Positions 1 to 7,965 of a stretch of DNA of 64,000 bases are shown in pieces. The notes beneath the pieces were generated by a model. The model was given only the letters and a program-made list of their open reading frames with translations, was not told where the DNA came from and searched no databases. Numbering within the stretch: the first letter of the stretch is position 1; the number at the start of each line of letters is the position of its first letter. Source of the stretch: Galbitalea sp036499165 (GTDB lineage Bacteria > Actinomycetota > Actinomycetes > Actinomycetales > Microbacteriaceae); NCBI GenBank assembly GCA_036499165.1, contig DASYEE010000182.1:30777-94776 (forward strand). The letters run 5' to 3'. Both the position numbers and the translations under genes were made by a program.

Positions 1-1070
1 GCCGTCGGCAGGATCGTCGTCTGCGTGGACGCCGAGGCCGACGTCAGGATCGAGATTGTCAACAGCGTAATCAGGATGTCGCCGAGCGGGTTGTTGCCAA
101 AGAGAATCGGCCCGATCGAGAGGAACACGTTGTCGGAGTTGTCGCCGTTTGCCAGCCCGATTCCCGAGCCCCCCACGCCCGCGAAGGAGACCGTCGCGGT
201 TGTCACCAGGGTGTAGGTGATGAGAAGCAGGACCGTGCTGATAATCGCTGCGCGGCCCGGTGTCTTCTTCGGCTCTGCCGTTTCCTCATTGACCGAAACC
301 GCCGTGTCCCAGCCCCAGTAGATGAAGATCGCGGCGAGCAGACCAGGAGCCAGAACAGAACCGAAGTTGAGAGTGAACGGATTGAACCAGCTCCACTGCG
401 GAATCAGTGACGTCTCGACACCATTGCCCGAATACACGCGGATCAGTGCGTACGCGGCGAAGATGATGAGGATGACGACCTCGATCGACAGCAGGATCTG
501 CTGCAGCTTCGCGGAGATCTCGATCCCTCGATAACAGATCCAGGTCATGAGGGCGATCCAGATGAGGCCAGCGGCCAGCTCCCACCAATAGTTCGTCGAG
601 ATGTCACCGAAGAATTTGCTGATGTCGTTGTTGCCGAAGAGCCTGCCGAGGTTCCCCAGCAGACCGAATGTCGTTTGCCCCGCTATCTGCGCCAGGTTCG
701 CCATGACGATGACATCGGCGACGATGATTCCCCAGCCACCGATCCAGCCCATGACGGGCCCGAAGGTACGGGTTGCCCAGGTGAAAGTCGTGCCGCAGTC
801 CGGCTCGGCCTTGTTGAGCTCCTGGTACGCCACAGCGATCAGGTACATCGGCACGAACGCGAGCAGTACTATGCCGGGCGCCTGTACTCCGACGACGTGG
901 CTGCCGACACCGCTGATGACAATGAACCCGAGGGCTGCCGCCAGGCTGTAAGCGGGAGCCGTAGACGCCACGCCGACCACGACACTCGAGGCGAGGCCCA
1001 GCGCACCCCCTTTCAGGCCCTTGCTGTCCACGCCTGATTCGCGCAGGTCGTCTGGGGTGGCAACCGTCAT
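1..1070 (-). CDS. APC-family amino acid permease, C-terminus cut by window edge
   Basis: The minus-strand frame is open from the ATG at 1070 to the window edge, about 356 codons with no stop, so the gene is 3'-truncated by the window. The translation is strongly hydrophobic with alternating membrane spans. It carries the APC hallmarks: an N-terminal GVASTAPAYSLA segment near residue 35 and an ASTQTTILPT segment at the window edge, which in this family lies in the region of TM8. Members of the amino acid-polyamine-organocation superfamily are inner-membrane symporters or antiporters of about 12 spans, and the substrate cannot be read from sequence. It is divergent from the SRPBCC gene at 1314. 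Family assignment is firm; substrate is unknown. Confidence 0.85.
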   Translation of the reverse strand, partial: MTVATPDDLRESGVDSKGLKGGALGLASSVVVGVASTAPAYSLAAALGFIVISGVGSHVVGVQAPGIVLLAFVPMYLIAVAYQELNKAEPDCGTTFTWATRTFGPVMGWIGGWGIIVADVIVMANLAQIAGQTTFGLLGNLGRLFGNNDISKFFGDISTNYWWELAAGLIWIALMTWICYRGIEISAKLQQILLSIEVVILIIFAAYALIRVYSGNGVETSLIPQWSWFNPFTLNFGSVLAPGLLAAIFIYWGWDTAVSVNEETAEPKKTPGRAAIISTVLLLITYTLVTTATVSFAGVGGSGIGLANGDNSDNVFLSIGPILFGNNPLGDILITLLTISILTSASASTQTTILPT

Positions 1071-1229
1071 GGTGAACGCTCCTTCTGGAGCAGACTCGGG
1101 GATTCGCTGCTCCGGATCGGGGAAGCCACTCGTCGCTGAACGGCCCGGTGTCAACACACTAGACCCATATGTATTGCCGACGCACTTGACTTCTCGAGCA
1201 CTTTCAGTACTCTAAAACCAAGACGTTCT

Positions 1230-1245
1230 ATAACTGCTTAGTTAT
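1230..1245. promoter_or_regulatory. inverted repeat in the permease/SRPBCC divergent region
   Basis: ATAACT (1230-1235) and AGTTAT (1240-1245) form a perfect 6-bp inverted repeat around GCTT. It sits in an AT-rich stretch about 70 bp upstream of the SRPBCC start, in the 243-bp region between divergent genes. It could be an operator. No regulator gene is adjacent, so the role is inferred. Confidence 0.3.
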
Positions 1246-1313
1246 CGATGAATACGTCAGAATGACACGACACAGAATCACGACACAGGATGACATGACA
1301 AAGGAGACAGTCC

Positions 1314-1781
1314 ATGACTGAGATCAGCGAATCCGAGGTAACAGACCGCGACGTGTTCGTCACGCGAGCTTTCAACGCTCCGCGGGACGTCGTCTGGAAG
1401 TTCTTTACCCAGCGAGACCTGATCGCACAGTGGTTCGGACCGACCGGCATCACCGTGCCGCTCGAGACAGTCGAAATCGAGCTCACCGTCGGCGGCAAGT
1501 GGGTGCTCACGATGGTTGATGACGCCTCGGGCGAGAAGTACCCGATCGACGGCGTCATCCTCGTCTGCGAACCACCGGAATTCCTCGAAATCGGGGTTGG
1601 CGCCAAGACCGCCGTCGGCGATCTCGAAAACATCAGGATGCGCTTGCAATTCCACGACCACGGCGAGAAAACGCGTGTCACCCTGCACCAGGGGCCATTC
1701 ACCGACGAACAGCGCGAACAGACCGAGGCGGGCTGGGAGCTCTCATTCGGCAAGCTCGACGCTCTTCTCGCCCTGGGCTGA
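1314..1781 (+). CDS. SRPBCC / AHSA1-like domain protein
   Basis: A 155-residue protein of the START/Bet v1-like SRPBCC superfamily, AHSA1 branch. The diagnostic segment is FNAPRDVVWKFFTQRDLIAQWFGP near the N-terminus (residues about 19-42), followed by a GGKWVLTM strand and the C-terminal GWELSFGKLDALL helix. These helix-grip proteins bind hydrophobic ligands or act as small stress or regulatory partners; many sit beside ArsR regulators, but no ArsR gene is next to this copy. A good ribosome binding site (AAAGGAGA) precedes the ATG. It ends two bases before the convergent YidC-like gene. Ligand and role are unknown. Confidence 0.85.
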   Translation: MTEISESEVTDRDVFVTRAFNAPRDVVWKFFTQRDLIAQWFGPTGITVPLETVEIELTVGGKWVLTMVDDASGEKYPIDGVILVCEPPEFLEIGVGAKTAVGDLENIRMRLQFHDHGEKTRVTLHQGPFTDEQREQTEAGWELSFGKLDALLALG

Positions 1782-1783
1782 GT

Positions 1784-2542
1784 TCAGCTGGTCGGCGCCA
1801 AGCCGGCCTGCGGCAGGTACCGGCGCCGCAGGATGGCGCGCTCGACCTGCGTCCAGCTGGTCGTCACGGCAAGGTAGAGGGTGGCGGCCAGCGGCACGAA
1901 TGCCGCGAAGATGACCGTCACGTACGGCGCCCAGCTCAGGATGCGGGTCATCCGCAGTGTTGCCGCGGTCGCCCCGGGTGCGGCAGGAGTCGCGAGCGCG
2001 ACCCGCCGGGCGACCTCCGCGGCTCCCGTGATGATCGCGAGGAGCGCAACGAAGACGAGCACGCCCGGCCACGCTGCTCCCCCGCCCAGGAGCGAGCCGA
2101 GCGACGTGCCGAGCGGCACGCCGAACACGTGCTGCGTGAGGAGCGCGTTGCCGTGCCCTCCAATCTGGGTGCGCTCGAACAGGCCGTAGACGAGCGAGAT
2201 CACGGGTGCCTGGATCAGCGTCGGCAGCAGTCCCGCGAATGGCGACACCTTCTCCGCCGCGTAGAGCTCCTGGGTCTTCCGCATGAGCAGCTCGCGGTTC
2301 TTCTTGTAACGCCGCTGCAATTCCTGCAGTTTGGGGGCCAGGCGCATCCGCCCCGCCTGGGCGCGGACCTGCGACCTGCCGACGGGAATGAGAATCGCGC
2401 GAAGCACGAGGGTGACGAGCACGATGGCGACGGCGGCCGCCGCTCCCCCAGCGAGTGGGGCGAGGAGCGAGGCGAGGCCGTTGACGACCGTGTATGCGGC
2501 GCCGAGCGCCGCGGCAATAGGCGGGAAAGCGAAAATGTCCAT
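1784..2542 (-). CDS. yidC: YidC/Oxa1-family membrane insertase paralogue
   Basis: A 252-residue membrane protein of the YidC/Oxa1/Alb3 family, which inserts or folds proteins in the cytoplasmic membrane. An N-terminal span is followed by the second span with RAILIPVGRSQVRAQ, then a basic cytoplasmic coiled hairpin (KLQELQRRYKKNRELLMRKTQ) and the conserved PTLIQAPVISLVYGLF span. The start at 2542 is preferred over an upstream in-frame start because AAGGA lies 9 bases before it. It is shorter than the main actinobacterial YidC and is not beside rnpA/rpmH. It is therefore probably a second, specialised copy. It follows the DUF6412-like gene on the same strand with a 123-bp gap and is probably co-transcribed. 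Confidence 0.85.
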   Translation of the reverse strand: MDIFAFPPIAAALGAAYTVVNGLASLLAPLAGGAAAAVAIVLVTLVLRAILIPVGRSQVRAQAGRMRLAPKLQELQRRYKKNRELLMRKTQELYAAEKVSPFAGLLPTLIQAPVISLVYGLFERTQIGGHGNALLTQHVFGVPLGTSLGSLLGGGAAWPGVLVFVALLAIITGAAEVARRVALATPAAPGATAATLRMTRILSWAPYVTVIFAAFVPLAATLYLAVTTSWTQVERAILRRRYLPQAGLAPTS

Positions 2543-2665
2543 GGTTGTGCGTCCTTCAGGAATGGATCGAAAGTGGAGGGGATGCTGGCCGTCTGGCCGC
2601 GGCATCCTGCTCACACAAACCCGACAAAGGGAACGTGCCCGATGGGTCTGGCTGAAGGAGTGGTG

Positions 2666-2959
2666 CTACGCGGCCGCGATGGGCCGCGCCGGAGCGCGAG
2701 AGCGTGTTCGGCCCGCAGTGTCCGGATGCGAAGGCGCCGGCGCGAACGCCAGTAGTTGCCGGTGCTCGCGCGCGCGGCCGCCCACGCCAAGCTCATGGGC
2801 TCGAAGCCGACTCGCCGCGTACCGAACACCGTCTACCGCAAGGAGCGCGATCGCGAGGAGCCCGGCTATTGCTGCCGTCGACGGCGCGGACGATCCGGCA
2901 GAGGCCAGGAGGGCAACGGCGGCGAGTGCGAGAGCGAATCGCTCGATCACCAGGCGCAT
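2666..2959 (-). CDS. DUF6412-like small membrane protein
   Basis: A 97-residue protein starting MRLVIERF, with a run of Ala/Leu/Ile forming two membrane segments (residues about 7-23 and 26-45), then an Arg-rich, likely cytoplasmic tail. I recognise it as resembling DUF6412 proteins, which in actinobacteria lie just upstream of a YidC paralogue, as here. The function is unknown; a role as substrate or partner of that insertase is inference. The ATG at 2959 has GAAGGGA upstream, which favours it over longer in-frame starts. It is divergent from the TMEM175-like gene. Confidence 0.6.
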   Translation of the reverse strand: MRLVIERFALALAAVALLASAGSSAPSTAAIAGLLAIALLAVDGVRYAASRLRAHELGVGGRAREHRQLLAFAPAPSHPDTAGRTRSRAPARPIAAA

Positions 2960-2976
2960 GCCGTTCCCTTCCGTGG

Positions 2977-3052
2977 AGGTAAGCCTATTCCTGGCCGTGT
3001 ACGCGCCTGCTCCCATTTCGCTCAGGGCAAAGGAGCTTCGATAGGTTTACCT
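2977..3052. promoter_or_regulatory. paired AGGTAArCCTAT motifs in a divergent promoter
   Basis: AGGTAAGCCTAT (2977-2988) and ATAGGTTTACCT (3041-3052) are inverted copies differing at one base. They lie in the region between the divergent DUF6412/YidC pair and the TMEM175-like gene, the second copy abutting the latter's start. Each copy is itself nearly palindromic (AGG-CCT) and loosely resembles a DtxR/IdeR-type metal box half. A shared operator is plausible; the regulator is unknown. Confidence 0.4.
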
Positions 3053-3054
3053 GC

Positions 3055-3687
3055 ATGGGAACCGAACGCGGCATGGATCGGCTGATCTTCTTCACCGATG
3101 CGGTGACGGCGATCGCCATCACGCTGCTGATCCTGCCACTCGTCGACCTGGTTCCCCACGGCGGGCACGATCTCACCATCTCCGGCTTCATCCAGGACAA
3201 CTTCGGGCAGATCTTTGCCTTCGTGCTCAGCTTCGTGATCATCGCCCGGTTGTGGATTGCCAACCACGCCTCGCTCGAGCACGTGCTGCGGGCAACGCCA
3301 GCCCTCATGTGGCTGAACATCGCGTGGGCGTTCACGATCGTGCTCCTGCCGCTGCCGACAGCGCTCACCGCCGCCACCCAGCCGGAGGCGGGCCCGGTTG
3401 GCTTCTATATCGGCACGATGACGGCCAACAGCCTCCTGCTGACGGCGATCTGCTGGGTGGTCTACAAGCACCCGGAGGTGGAATCCGGCGAGGGCGCCGC
3501 GGCGCGCAAGGAGCGGCTGCTCGGCAATGCTGCGACCTCCGTGGCGTTCATCATCGCGCTCATCGTCGGCACAGCCGTTCGCGAGATCAACTACTTCGCG
3601 CTGTTCGCGCTCGTCCTCACCACACCGTTCGACATGATCGTGAAGCGGCGCATCCGCGCATCCGTCCAGACCGAAGTCAGGAACTGA
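3055..3687 (+). CDS. TMEM175-type (DUF1211) potassium channel family protein
   Basis: A 210-residue membrane protein opening with RLIFFTDAVTAIAITLLILPL. This matches the TMEM175 signature of an Arg plus F-[ST]-D-A-V-x-A-I-x-I-T in the first helix. In bacterial TMEM175 channels this helix lines the potassium pore and the protein works as a tetramer of six-helix subunits; about six hydrophobic segments are visible here. A second ATG at 3073 would also fit, and no strong ribosome binding site separates the two. It is convergent with the epimerase gene, whose 3' end it overlaps by 11 bases. Channel activity is inferred from family. Confidence 0.8.
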   Translation: MGTERGMDRLIFFTDAVTAIAITLLILPLVDLVPHGGHDLTISGFIQDNFGQIFAFVLSFVIIARLWIANHASLEHVLRATPALMWLNIAWAFTIVLLPLPTALTAATQPEAGPVGFYIGTMTANSLLLTAICWVVYKHPEVESGEGAAARKERLLGNAATSVAFIIALIVGTAVREINYFALFALVLTTPFDMIVKRRIRASVQTEVRN

Positions 3688-4528
3688 GCTCCTCGACCAG
3701 CGTCGGCCTCGTCGGCGCCCAGCCCAGGGAGCGGGCCTTCGACCCCGTCGCCTGCTGGCTGAGCAGCAGCGCGTCTGCGAAGTCTGCTCCGAGACGCTCC
3801 CGCGTCGCAGTCTCGTCATCGCCAACGACCGACCCGCCTGGTCCAACGACGGCCTCGCCGATCTCCCACACTGTTGGACTCACGCCGGAAACACCGAAGT
3901 AGACCTCTCCGGCCGACCCGCGCTCGAGCACGGCGACATAGAGTGTCGCCAGGTCGTCTGTATGAATGGTCGTCCAGTGCTGGTCGCCCGACCCAACGAG
4001 AACGAGTGCGCCGTCTTGTGTGCGCGGAGCCCCAATGATGACATTCGGGATGCCCTTGCCGTACCCGTAGACGATGCCGGGCGAGACGACGCGGGCGTCG
4101 ATTCCGCCGCCGAGGAGCTTGGCCCCGGCCGCCTCCCGCCACGCCGTGATGGCTGGCGCGTCGACGGCAGTCGCTTCCGTCAGGTCCTCGCCCGAGCCGT
4201 AGATCCAGATTCCGGTCGTGTACACGAACGGCTTTTCCGTTCCCGCGAAGGCCACGAGCGCCGCATCGATCACTGCGTCGTCGAATTCCGCGGGCGATTC
4301 GTCCCCCGGGACAGCCGTATGGATGGCGGCGTCGACCTGACGTAACTGCGCCGCGAACCACTCGCGATCGGTAATCCGGCCAACGACAGGGGTCGCACCC
4401 GTACCCCGAACGGCATCCGCCGCCGTCTCGCTGCGCACCGCAGCGGTGACAGTGTGACCGGCGGAAATTAGTTGCTCAAGTACAGCTGATCCGACGAATC
4501 CCGTGCCGCCCGTTAGTAACACTCTCAT
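3677..4528 (-). CDS. NAD(P)-dependent sugar epimerase/dehydratase-like (extended SDR)
   Basis: A 283-residue Rossmann protein beginning MRVLLTGGTGFVGSAVLEQL, the TGxxGxxG cofactor motif of extended or atypical short-chain dehydrogenases. Later segments (FVYTTGIWIYG, residues about 115-126, and VSPGIVYGYGKG) match the NAD-dependent epimerase/dehydratase fold. The YxxxK catalytic pair typical of true epimerases is not obvious, so it may be an atypical reductase or NAD sensor. The start at 4528 is chosen because GAAGGA lies 11 bases upstream; the in-frame ATG at 4540 would directly abut that site. The substrate is unknown. Confidence 0.75.
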   Translation of the reverse strand: MRVLLTGGTGFVGSAVLEQLISAGHTVTAAVRSETAADAVRGTGATPVVGRITDREWFAAQLRQVDAAIHTAVPGDESPAEFDDAVIDAALVAFAGTEKPFVYTTGIWIYGSGEDLTEATAVDAPAITAWREAAGAKLLGGGIDARVVSPGIVYGYGKGIPNVIIGAPRTQDGALVLVGSGDQHWTTIHTDDLATLYVAVLERGSAGEVYFGVSGVSPTVWEIGEAVVGPGGSVVGDDETATRERLGADFADALLLSQQATGSKARSLGWAPTRPTLVEELSS

Positions 4529-4702
4529 GCTCGTTTGCATCCTTCGCAGAATTAGCGTTCGCTTGTGACAACCCGAACCGTGCTCCGGCATTCCCCCACG
4601 TCCCCCGAAAGTGGAATGGTCAGGCTCCGTCTCTGCGTGCGAAGCTTCACTCATCCATTTCTTCCAGGACATGTTCGGGCCCGACGGAAGGCCAAGGAAA
4701 CA

Positions 4703-6802
4703 ATGACCGCGGGATCATCCGCGGGCATCCAGTCGCGAAAGCAGCTGGTGCTCGCAGAGAAGCGCGAGCGCGCCGCTGCACTCGCTCGTCGTGCCGTCGC
4801 GCGCCACCAGGTGCCGTCGCACGTCGAACGGGATGTCGCCGCTGCTCTCGCGCCCCTCGCCCAGGTCGGCTACCACCTGCTTCCGGGCCGCGGCTGGCCC
4901 GGGAGTCGCGTTGCGCAGGTCGACCTCATCGTTGTCGGTCCGAGTGGTCTCTTCATCGTCGACACCAAGTCGTGGAGCGACGTGACGATCAACCAGACCC
5001 GCGTCTTCCGCAGCGACCTGGATGTCACGGACGACCTCGCAAGTCTCGCCGACCTCGCCTACGCGACAGAGGCGACGATGGCCGAGCTGGGGCTCGCCGC
5101 GGGCGAGATCCATCCGCTGGTGGTCCTCGCCGGCCGCGCGGGCATCCGTGCGCGCATCGGCACGGTCGAGATGGTCGGCGAGACGGACGCGGCGCGGTAC
5201 ATCCTCGAGCGAGGCATCCGGCTCTCCCAGGAGCAGGTTGCCGCCGTTCTGGCTGCGGCACAGGCGTACTTTCCCATCGTCGGCGATCCCGCCCAGCCAC
5301 AGCTGGAGGGCGGCCACGTTGCTCGCCACGCAGACAGCGAACAGTTCGACTACGACACCATCCCCCTGATGAGCAACGCGGCGCTGCGCCGCCAGCTCGA
5401 CTACGCGCTGTCCGCGCCTCCCATCGACAACTGGATGACGTTCCTTGACCCGGAGCAGGCACGGCTGGTGCGACGCAGCTTCAATGGCCCCTCGCGTATC
5501 CGTGGGGCGGCGGGTACGGGCAAGACCGTGGTTGGTCTCCACCGCGCGGCCTACCTCGCCCGCTCCCAGCCCGGCATCGTGCTCGTCACCTCATACGTGA
5601 GCACGCTGCCCGCCGTGCTCTCGGCGCAAATGGATCGCCTCGCACCAGATATCAGTCGCCGCATCGAGTTCGTCGGCACCCACGCCTTCGCTAAGCGACT
5701 GCTCTCTGACCGCGCCGTGCCGGTCAACCTGCAGCCAGCCGCAGCCGACGCAGAGTTCGACTATGCCTGGAGAACCGTTGGCAGCCAGGGCCCGCTCGGT
5801 CGTCTTGAACCGAAGCCCACGTACTGGGAGGACGAGATCGAACACGTGATCAAGGGTCGCGGAATCACCTCATTCGATGAGTACGCAGAGCTGACGCGCA
5901 CGGGCCGCAAGCGCGGGCTGACCCTGGAGCAGCGTCGCGCGGTCTGGGATCTCTACTCGACCTACCAGGGCCGGATGACGGCGCGCGGCGCACACGACGA
6001 AGCCGATCTCATCCTGCTCGCCGAAGAGTCGCTCAGGCAGACCCCGCTCGATCGCTACAGCGCGGTGATCGTCGACGAGGCGCAAGACCTCTCGAGCGCC
6101 ATGGTGCGGATGCTGCACCACCTTGTCGGCAACTCCACCGACGGCCTCACCCTCATCGACGACGGACAGCAGACGATCTACCCGGGCGGATACACGCTCG
6201 GGGAGGTCGGCATCTCGCTGGCCGGCCGCGGCGTCGTCACAACGACGAACTACCGCAACACGAGAGAGATCCTGGACTTTGCCGAGGGCATCATCGCCGG
6301 CGATGAATACCTCGACATCGAAGGGGCCCCCGCGAAGGGCGACGGACCCACATCCGTCGCCCGTTCGGGGTCGGCTCCGCTGGTCGTTCGGTTCACGAAC
6401 CGCGCGACGCACGACGCAGAGCTTCCGCGCCGAGTGCGCGAACTCGCCAGCACGGAGGACACGAGCCTCGGTGACATCGGGATCCTCGCGCTCACGACGT
6501 TCGGAGTGCGGGCGGCGATCGACTCGCTGAATCGCGCCAACATCCCGTACATCGAGCTCACCCGCTACAACGGCAGGCCGGTGGACGCGGTCAAGGTCGG
6601 CACGGTCAAGCGGGCGAAAGGGCTCGAGTTCAAGCACGTCCTGCTCGCCCAGGTGCCATCCACCCTGCTGCCTGGCCCGACCGCTGCCCCGACGCTGGAC
6701 GAGGAGGGCGCGGCCGCAGAGCACACCGAGTTGCAGAAGCGCGAACTCTACGTCGCGATGACGCGCGCGAGCCACAGCCTCTGGATCGGCACGATTCCTT
6801 GA
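4703..6802 (+). CDS. NERD domain plus UvrD/HelD-like SF1 helicase
   Basis: A 699-residue protein. Residues about 45-140 are a NERD nuclease-related domain (QVDLIVVGPSGLFIVDTKSW with the conserved D and K). The rest is a superfamily 1 helicase: Walker A GAAGTGKTVVGLHRA near residue 270, Walker B VIVDEAQD near 455, the NYRNTREI motif near 515, and C-terminal VKRAKGLEFKHVLL and ELYVAMTRA motifs. NERD-helicase fusions occur across bacteria, and roles in DNA repair or anti-phage defence have been suggested. The start at 4703 has AAGGA upstream; a GTG at 4565 in frame is not supported. It stands alone, divergent from the epimerase. Confidence 0.85.
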   Translation: MTAGSSAGIQSRKQLVLAEKRERAAALARRAVARHQVPSHVERDVAAALAPLAQVGYHLLPGRGWPGSRVAQVDLIVVGPSGLFIVDTKSWSDVTINQTRVFRSDLDVTDDLASLADLAYATEATMAELGLAAGEIHPLVVLAGRAGIRARIGTVEMVGETDAARYILERGIRLSQEQVAAVLAAAQAYFPIVGDPAQPQLEGGHVARHADSEQFDYDTIPLMSNAALRRQLDYALSAPPIDNWMTFLDPEQARLVRRSFNGPSRIRGAAGTGKTVVGLHRAAYLARSQPGIVLVTSYVSTLPAVLSAQMDRLAPDISRRIEFVGTHAFAKRLLSDRAVPVNLQPAAADAEFDYAWRTVGSQGPLGRLEPKPTYWEDEIEHVIKGRGITSFDEYAELTRTGRKRGLTLEQRRAVWDLYSTYQGRMTARGAHDEADLILLAEESLRQTPLDRYSAVIVDEAQDLSSAMVRMLHHLVGNSTDGLTLIDDGQQTIYPGGYTLGEVGISLAGRGVVTTTNYRNTREILDFAEGIIAGDEYLDIEGAPAKGDGPTSVARSGSAPLVVRFTNRATHDAELPRRVRELASTEDTSLGDIGILALTTFGVRAAIDSLNRANIPYIELTRYNGRPVDAVKVGTVKRAKGLEFKHVLLAQVPSTLLPGPTAAPTLDEEGAAAEHTELQKRELYVAMTRASHSLWIGTIP

Positions 6803-6835
6803 GCTCGGCACTATTCCGTGGCTCGGCACAGCGAC

Positions 6836-7222
6836 TCAGGCCGCTGCGCGCCTGCGCCGCCCGCGCGTGGCGAGACGCACGATCGCGCGCCAGCCGACGA
6901 GGAACACGCCGAGCACGATGAACGCGACGATCGCGAAGCTGATCGCGACATCCTGCGCTCCGACGAGCCGGAAGATCATGCCGAACAAGACGGTGAGGAT
7001 CCAGAGCGAGATGCCGCTCCACAGGACGCGGGTAGGCGTGCGCCAGTTGCGGGTGACGATCCAGGCGAGCACGAGCCCGGCCGCGAAGGGCCAGAACGTG
7101 ACCAGGATACCGACGACCGTCAGCGCCTCCTTGTGGCTCGCGCGGCCGATCACGACAAATACCGCGACCAGGATGACGTCGATGACGAACGACAGGATCG
7201 CCGCACGGCGCAGGGGCTTCAT
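6836..7222 (-). CDS. DUF3054 membrane protein
   Basis: A 128-residue protein with four hydrophobic segments and a basic C-terminal tail (RGRRRRAAA). The pattern, DVILVAVFVVIGRASHKE near the start followed by TFWPFAAGLVLAW and a WRTPTRVLWSG loop, is that of DUF3054, a small four-span family common in actinobacteria. Its function is unknown. It lies 46 bp downstream of the TetR gene on the same strand and could be read through from it. It is convergent with the helicase gene. Confidence 0.8.
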   Translation of the reverse strand: MKPLRRAAILSFVIDVILVAVFVVIGRASHKEALTVVGILVTFWPFAAGLVLAWIVTRNWRTPTRVLWSGISLWILTVLFGMIFRLVGAQDVAISFAIVAFIVLGVFLVGWRAIVRLATRGRRRRAAA

Positions 7223-7268
7223 GCCGCAAGTCTAGGCAGCGCGCGGACCCATCGCCGCGACGCCACCC

Positions 7269-7838
7269 TCATCGCGCCAGGAGCGCTGCGACGGACTCTG
7301 TGATGACCCTGCGCCTCTCATCCCGAGTGTGCCCCGCGACGAGACTCGAATACTCCGGGGTGGCGTTCTCCCAGAGCGACGAGAGCTGCAGGATCACCCC
7401 GAGCAGGTCGATCGCGGGGAGGAACTTCGTGAGGGTGCCTGCGTCCTGCGCCTCCTGGATCACCGCGGTCTTCGCCACCATGCTCGCGAGGGATGCCGCG
7501 TGGAGCCCCGCGCTGGAACCGGCTTCCAGCCGGTACCAGTTCACGAATCGCTGCACCTCCGGATGCGCTTCGTAGCGGTCGAACAGGCGCCCGGCATACT
7601 CCGCGAGGTCGCCCGGCGTGATCGGCGTCGAGGTAAGCGTTCCGTCGACGATGTCATCGAAGACGGCGGCGAACAGCTCGTCCTTGCTCCCGAAATACGT
7701 GTAAACGAGGCCCGCGCTGACTCCGGCCGCCTTCGCGATCTGGTCGACGCGAGCGCCCGCTATCCCGTGCGCAGCGAATTCCTGAAGTGCCGCGTCCAGG
7801 AGCTGGCGCTTCTTGGCCTCTGGATCTCTTGTCACCAT
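7269..7838 (-). CDS. TetR-family transcriptional repressor
   Basis: A 189-residue regulator. The N-terminal HTH spans residues about 9-55 (RQLLDAALQEFAAHGIAGAR then VDQIAKAAGVSAGLVYTYFGSKDELF), the canonical TetR DNA-binding domain. The C-terminal ligand domain is alpha-helical and unclassified. It is divergent from the SDR gene at 7966, with two identical operator-like repeats in the 127-bp gap. It most likely represses itself and the dehydrogenase until a small molecule binds. The inducer is not predictable. Confidence 0.9.
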   Translation of the reverse strand: MVTRDPEAKKRQLLDAALQEFAAHGIAGARVDQIAKAAGVSAGLVYTYFGSKDELFAAVFDDIVDGTLTSTPITPGDLAEYAGRLFDRYEAHPEVQRFVNWYRLEAGSSAGLHAASLASMVAKTAVIQEAQDAGTLTKFLPAIDLLGVILQLSSLWENATPEYSSLVAGHTRDERRRVITESVAALLAR

Positions 7839-7849
7839 GTCGACAGTCT

Positions 7850-7867
7850 ATTGAATGAGTGTTCATT
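7850..7867. promoter_or_regulatory. TetR operator, copy 1
   Basis: ATTGAATGAGTGTTCATT, containing the inverted repeat AATGA-GTGT-TCATT, lies 12 bases upstream of the tetR start. An identical 18-bp copy is at 7906. AATGA/TCATT arms are typical of TetR-family sites. Binding by the adjacent TetR protein is inferred from position. Confidence 0.75.
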
Positions 7868-7905
7868 TGACATGGACGGGGAATACGTGTTGAGTGGATC
7901 ACGTT

Positions 7906-7923
7906 ATTGAATGAGTGTTCATT
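7906..7923. promoter_or_regulatory. TetR operator, copy 2
   Basis: This is the second exact copy of the 18-bp ATTGAATGAGTGTTCATT box, 56 bp from the first and 42 bases before the SDR start. It is positioned to control the rightward promoter. Exact duplication in a divergent promoter region strongly suggests autoregulation and co-regulation. Confidence 0.75.
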
Positions 7924-7965
7924 AAACACGAGAGTTCGTGAACCTGAGCACCGGAAGGAACAATC

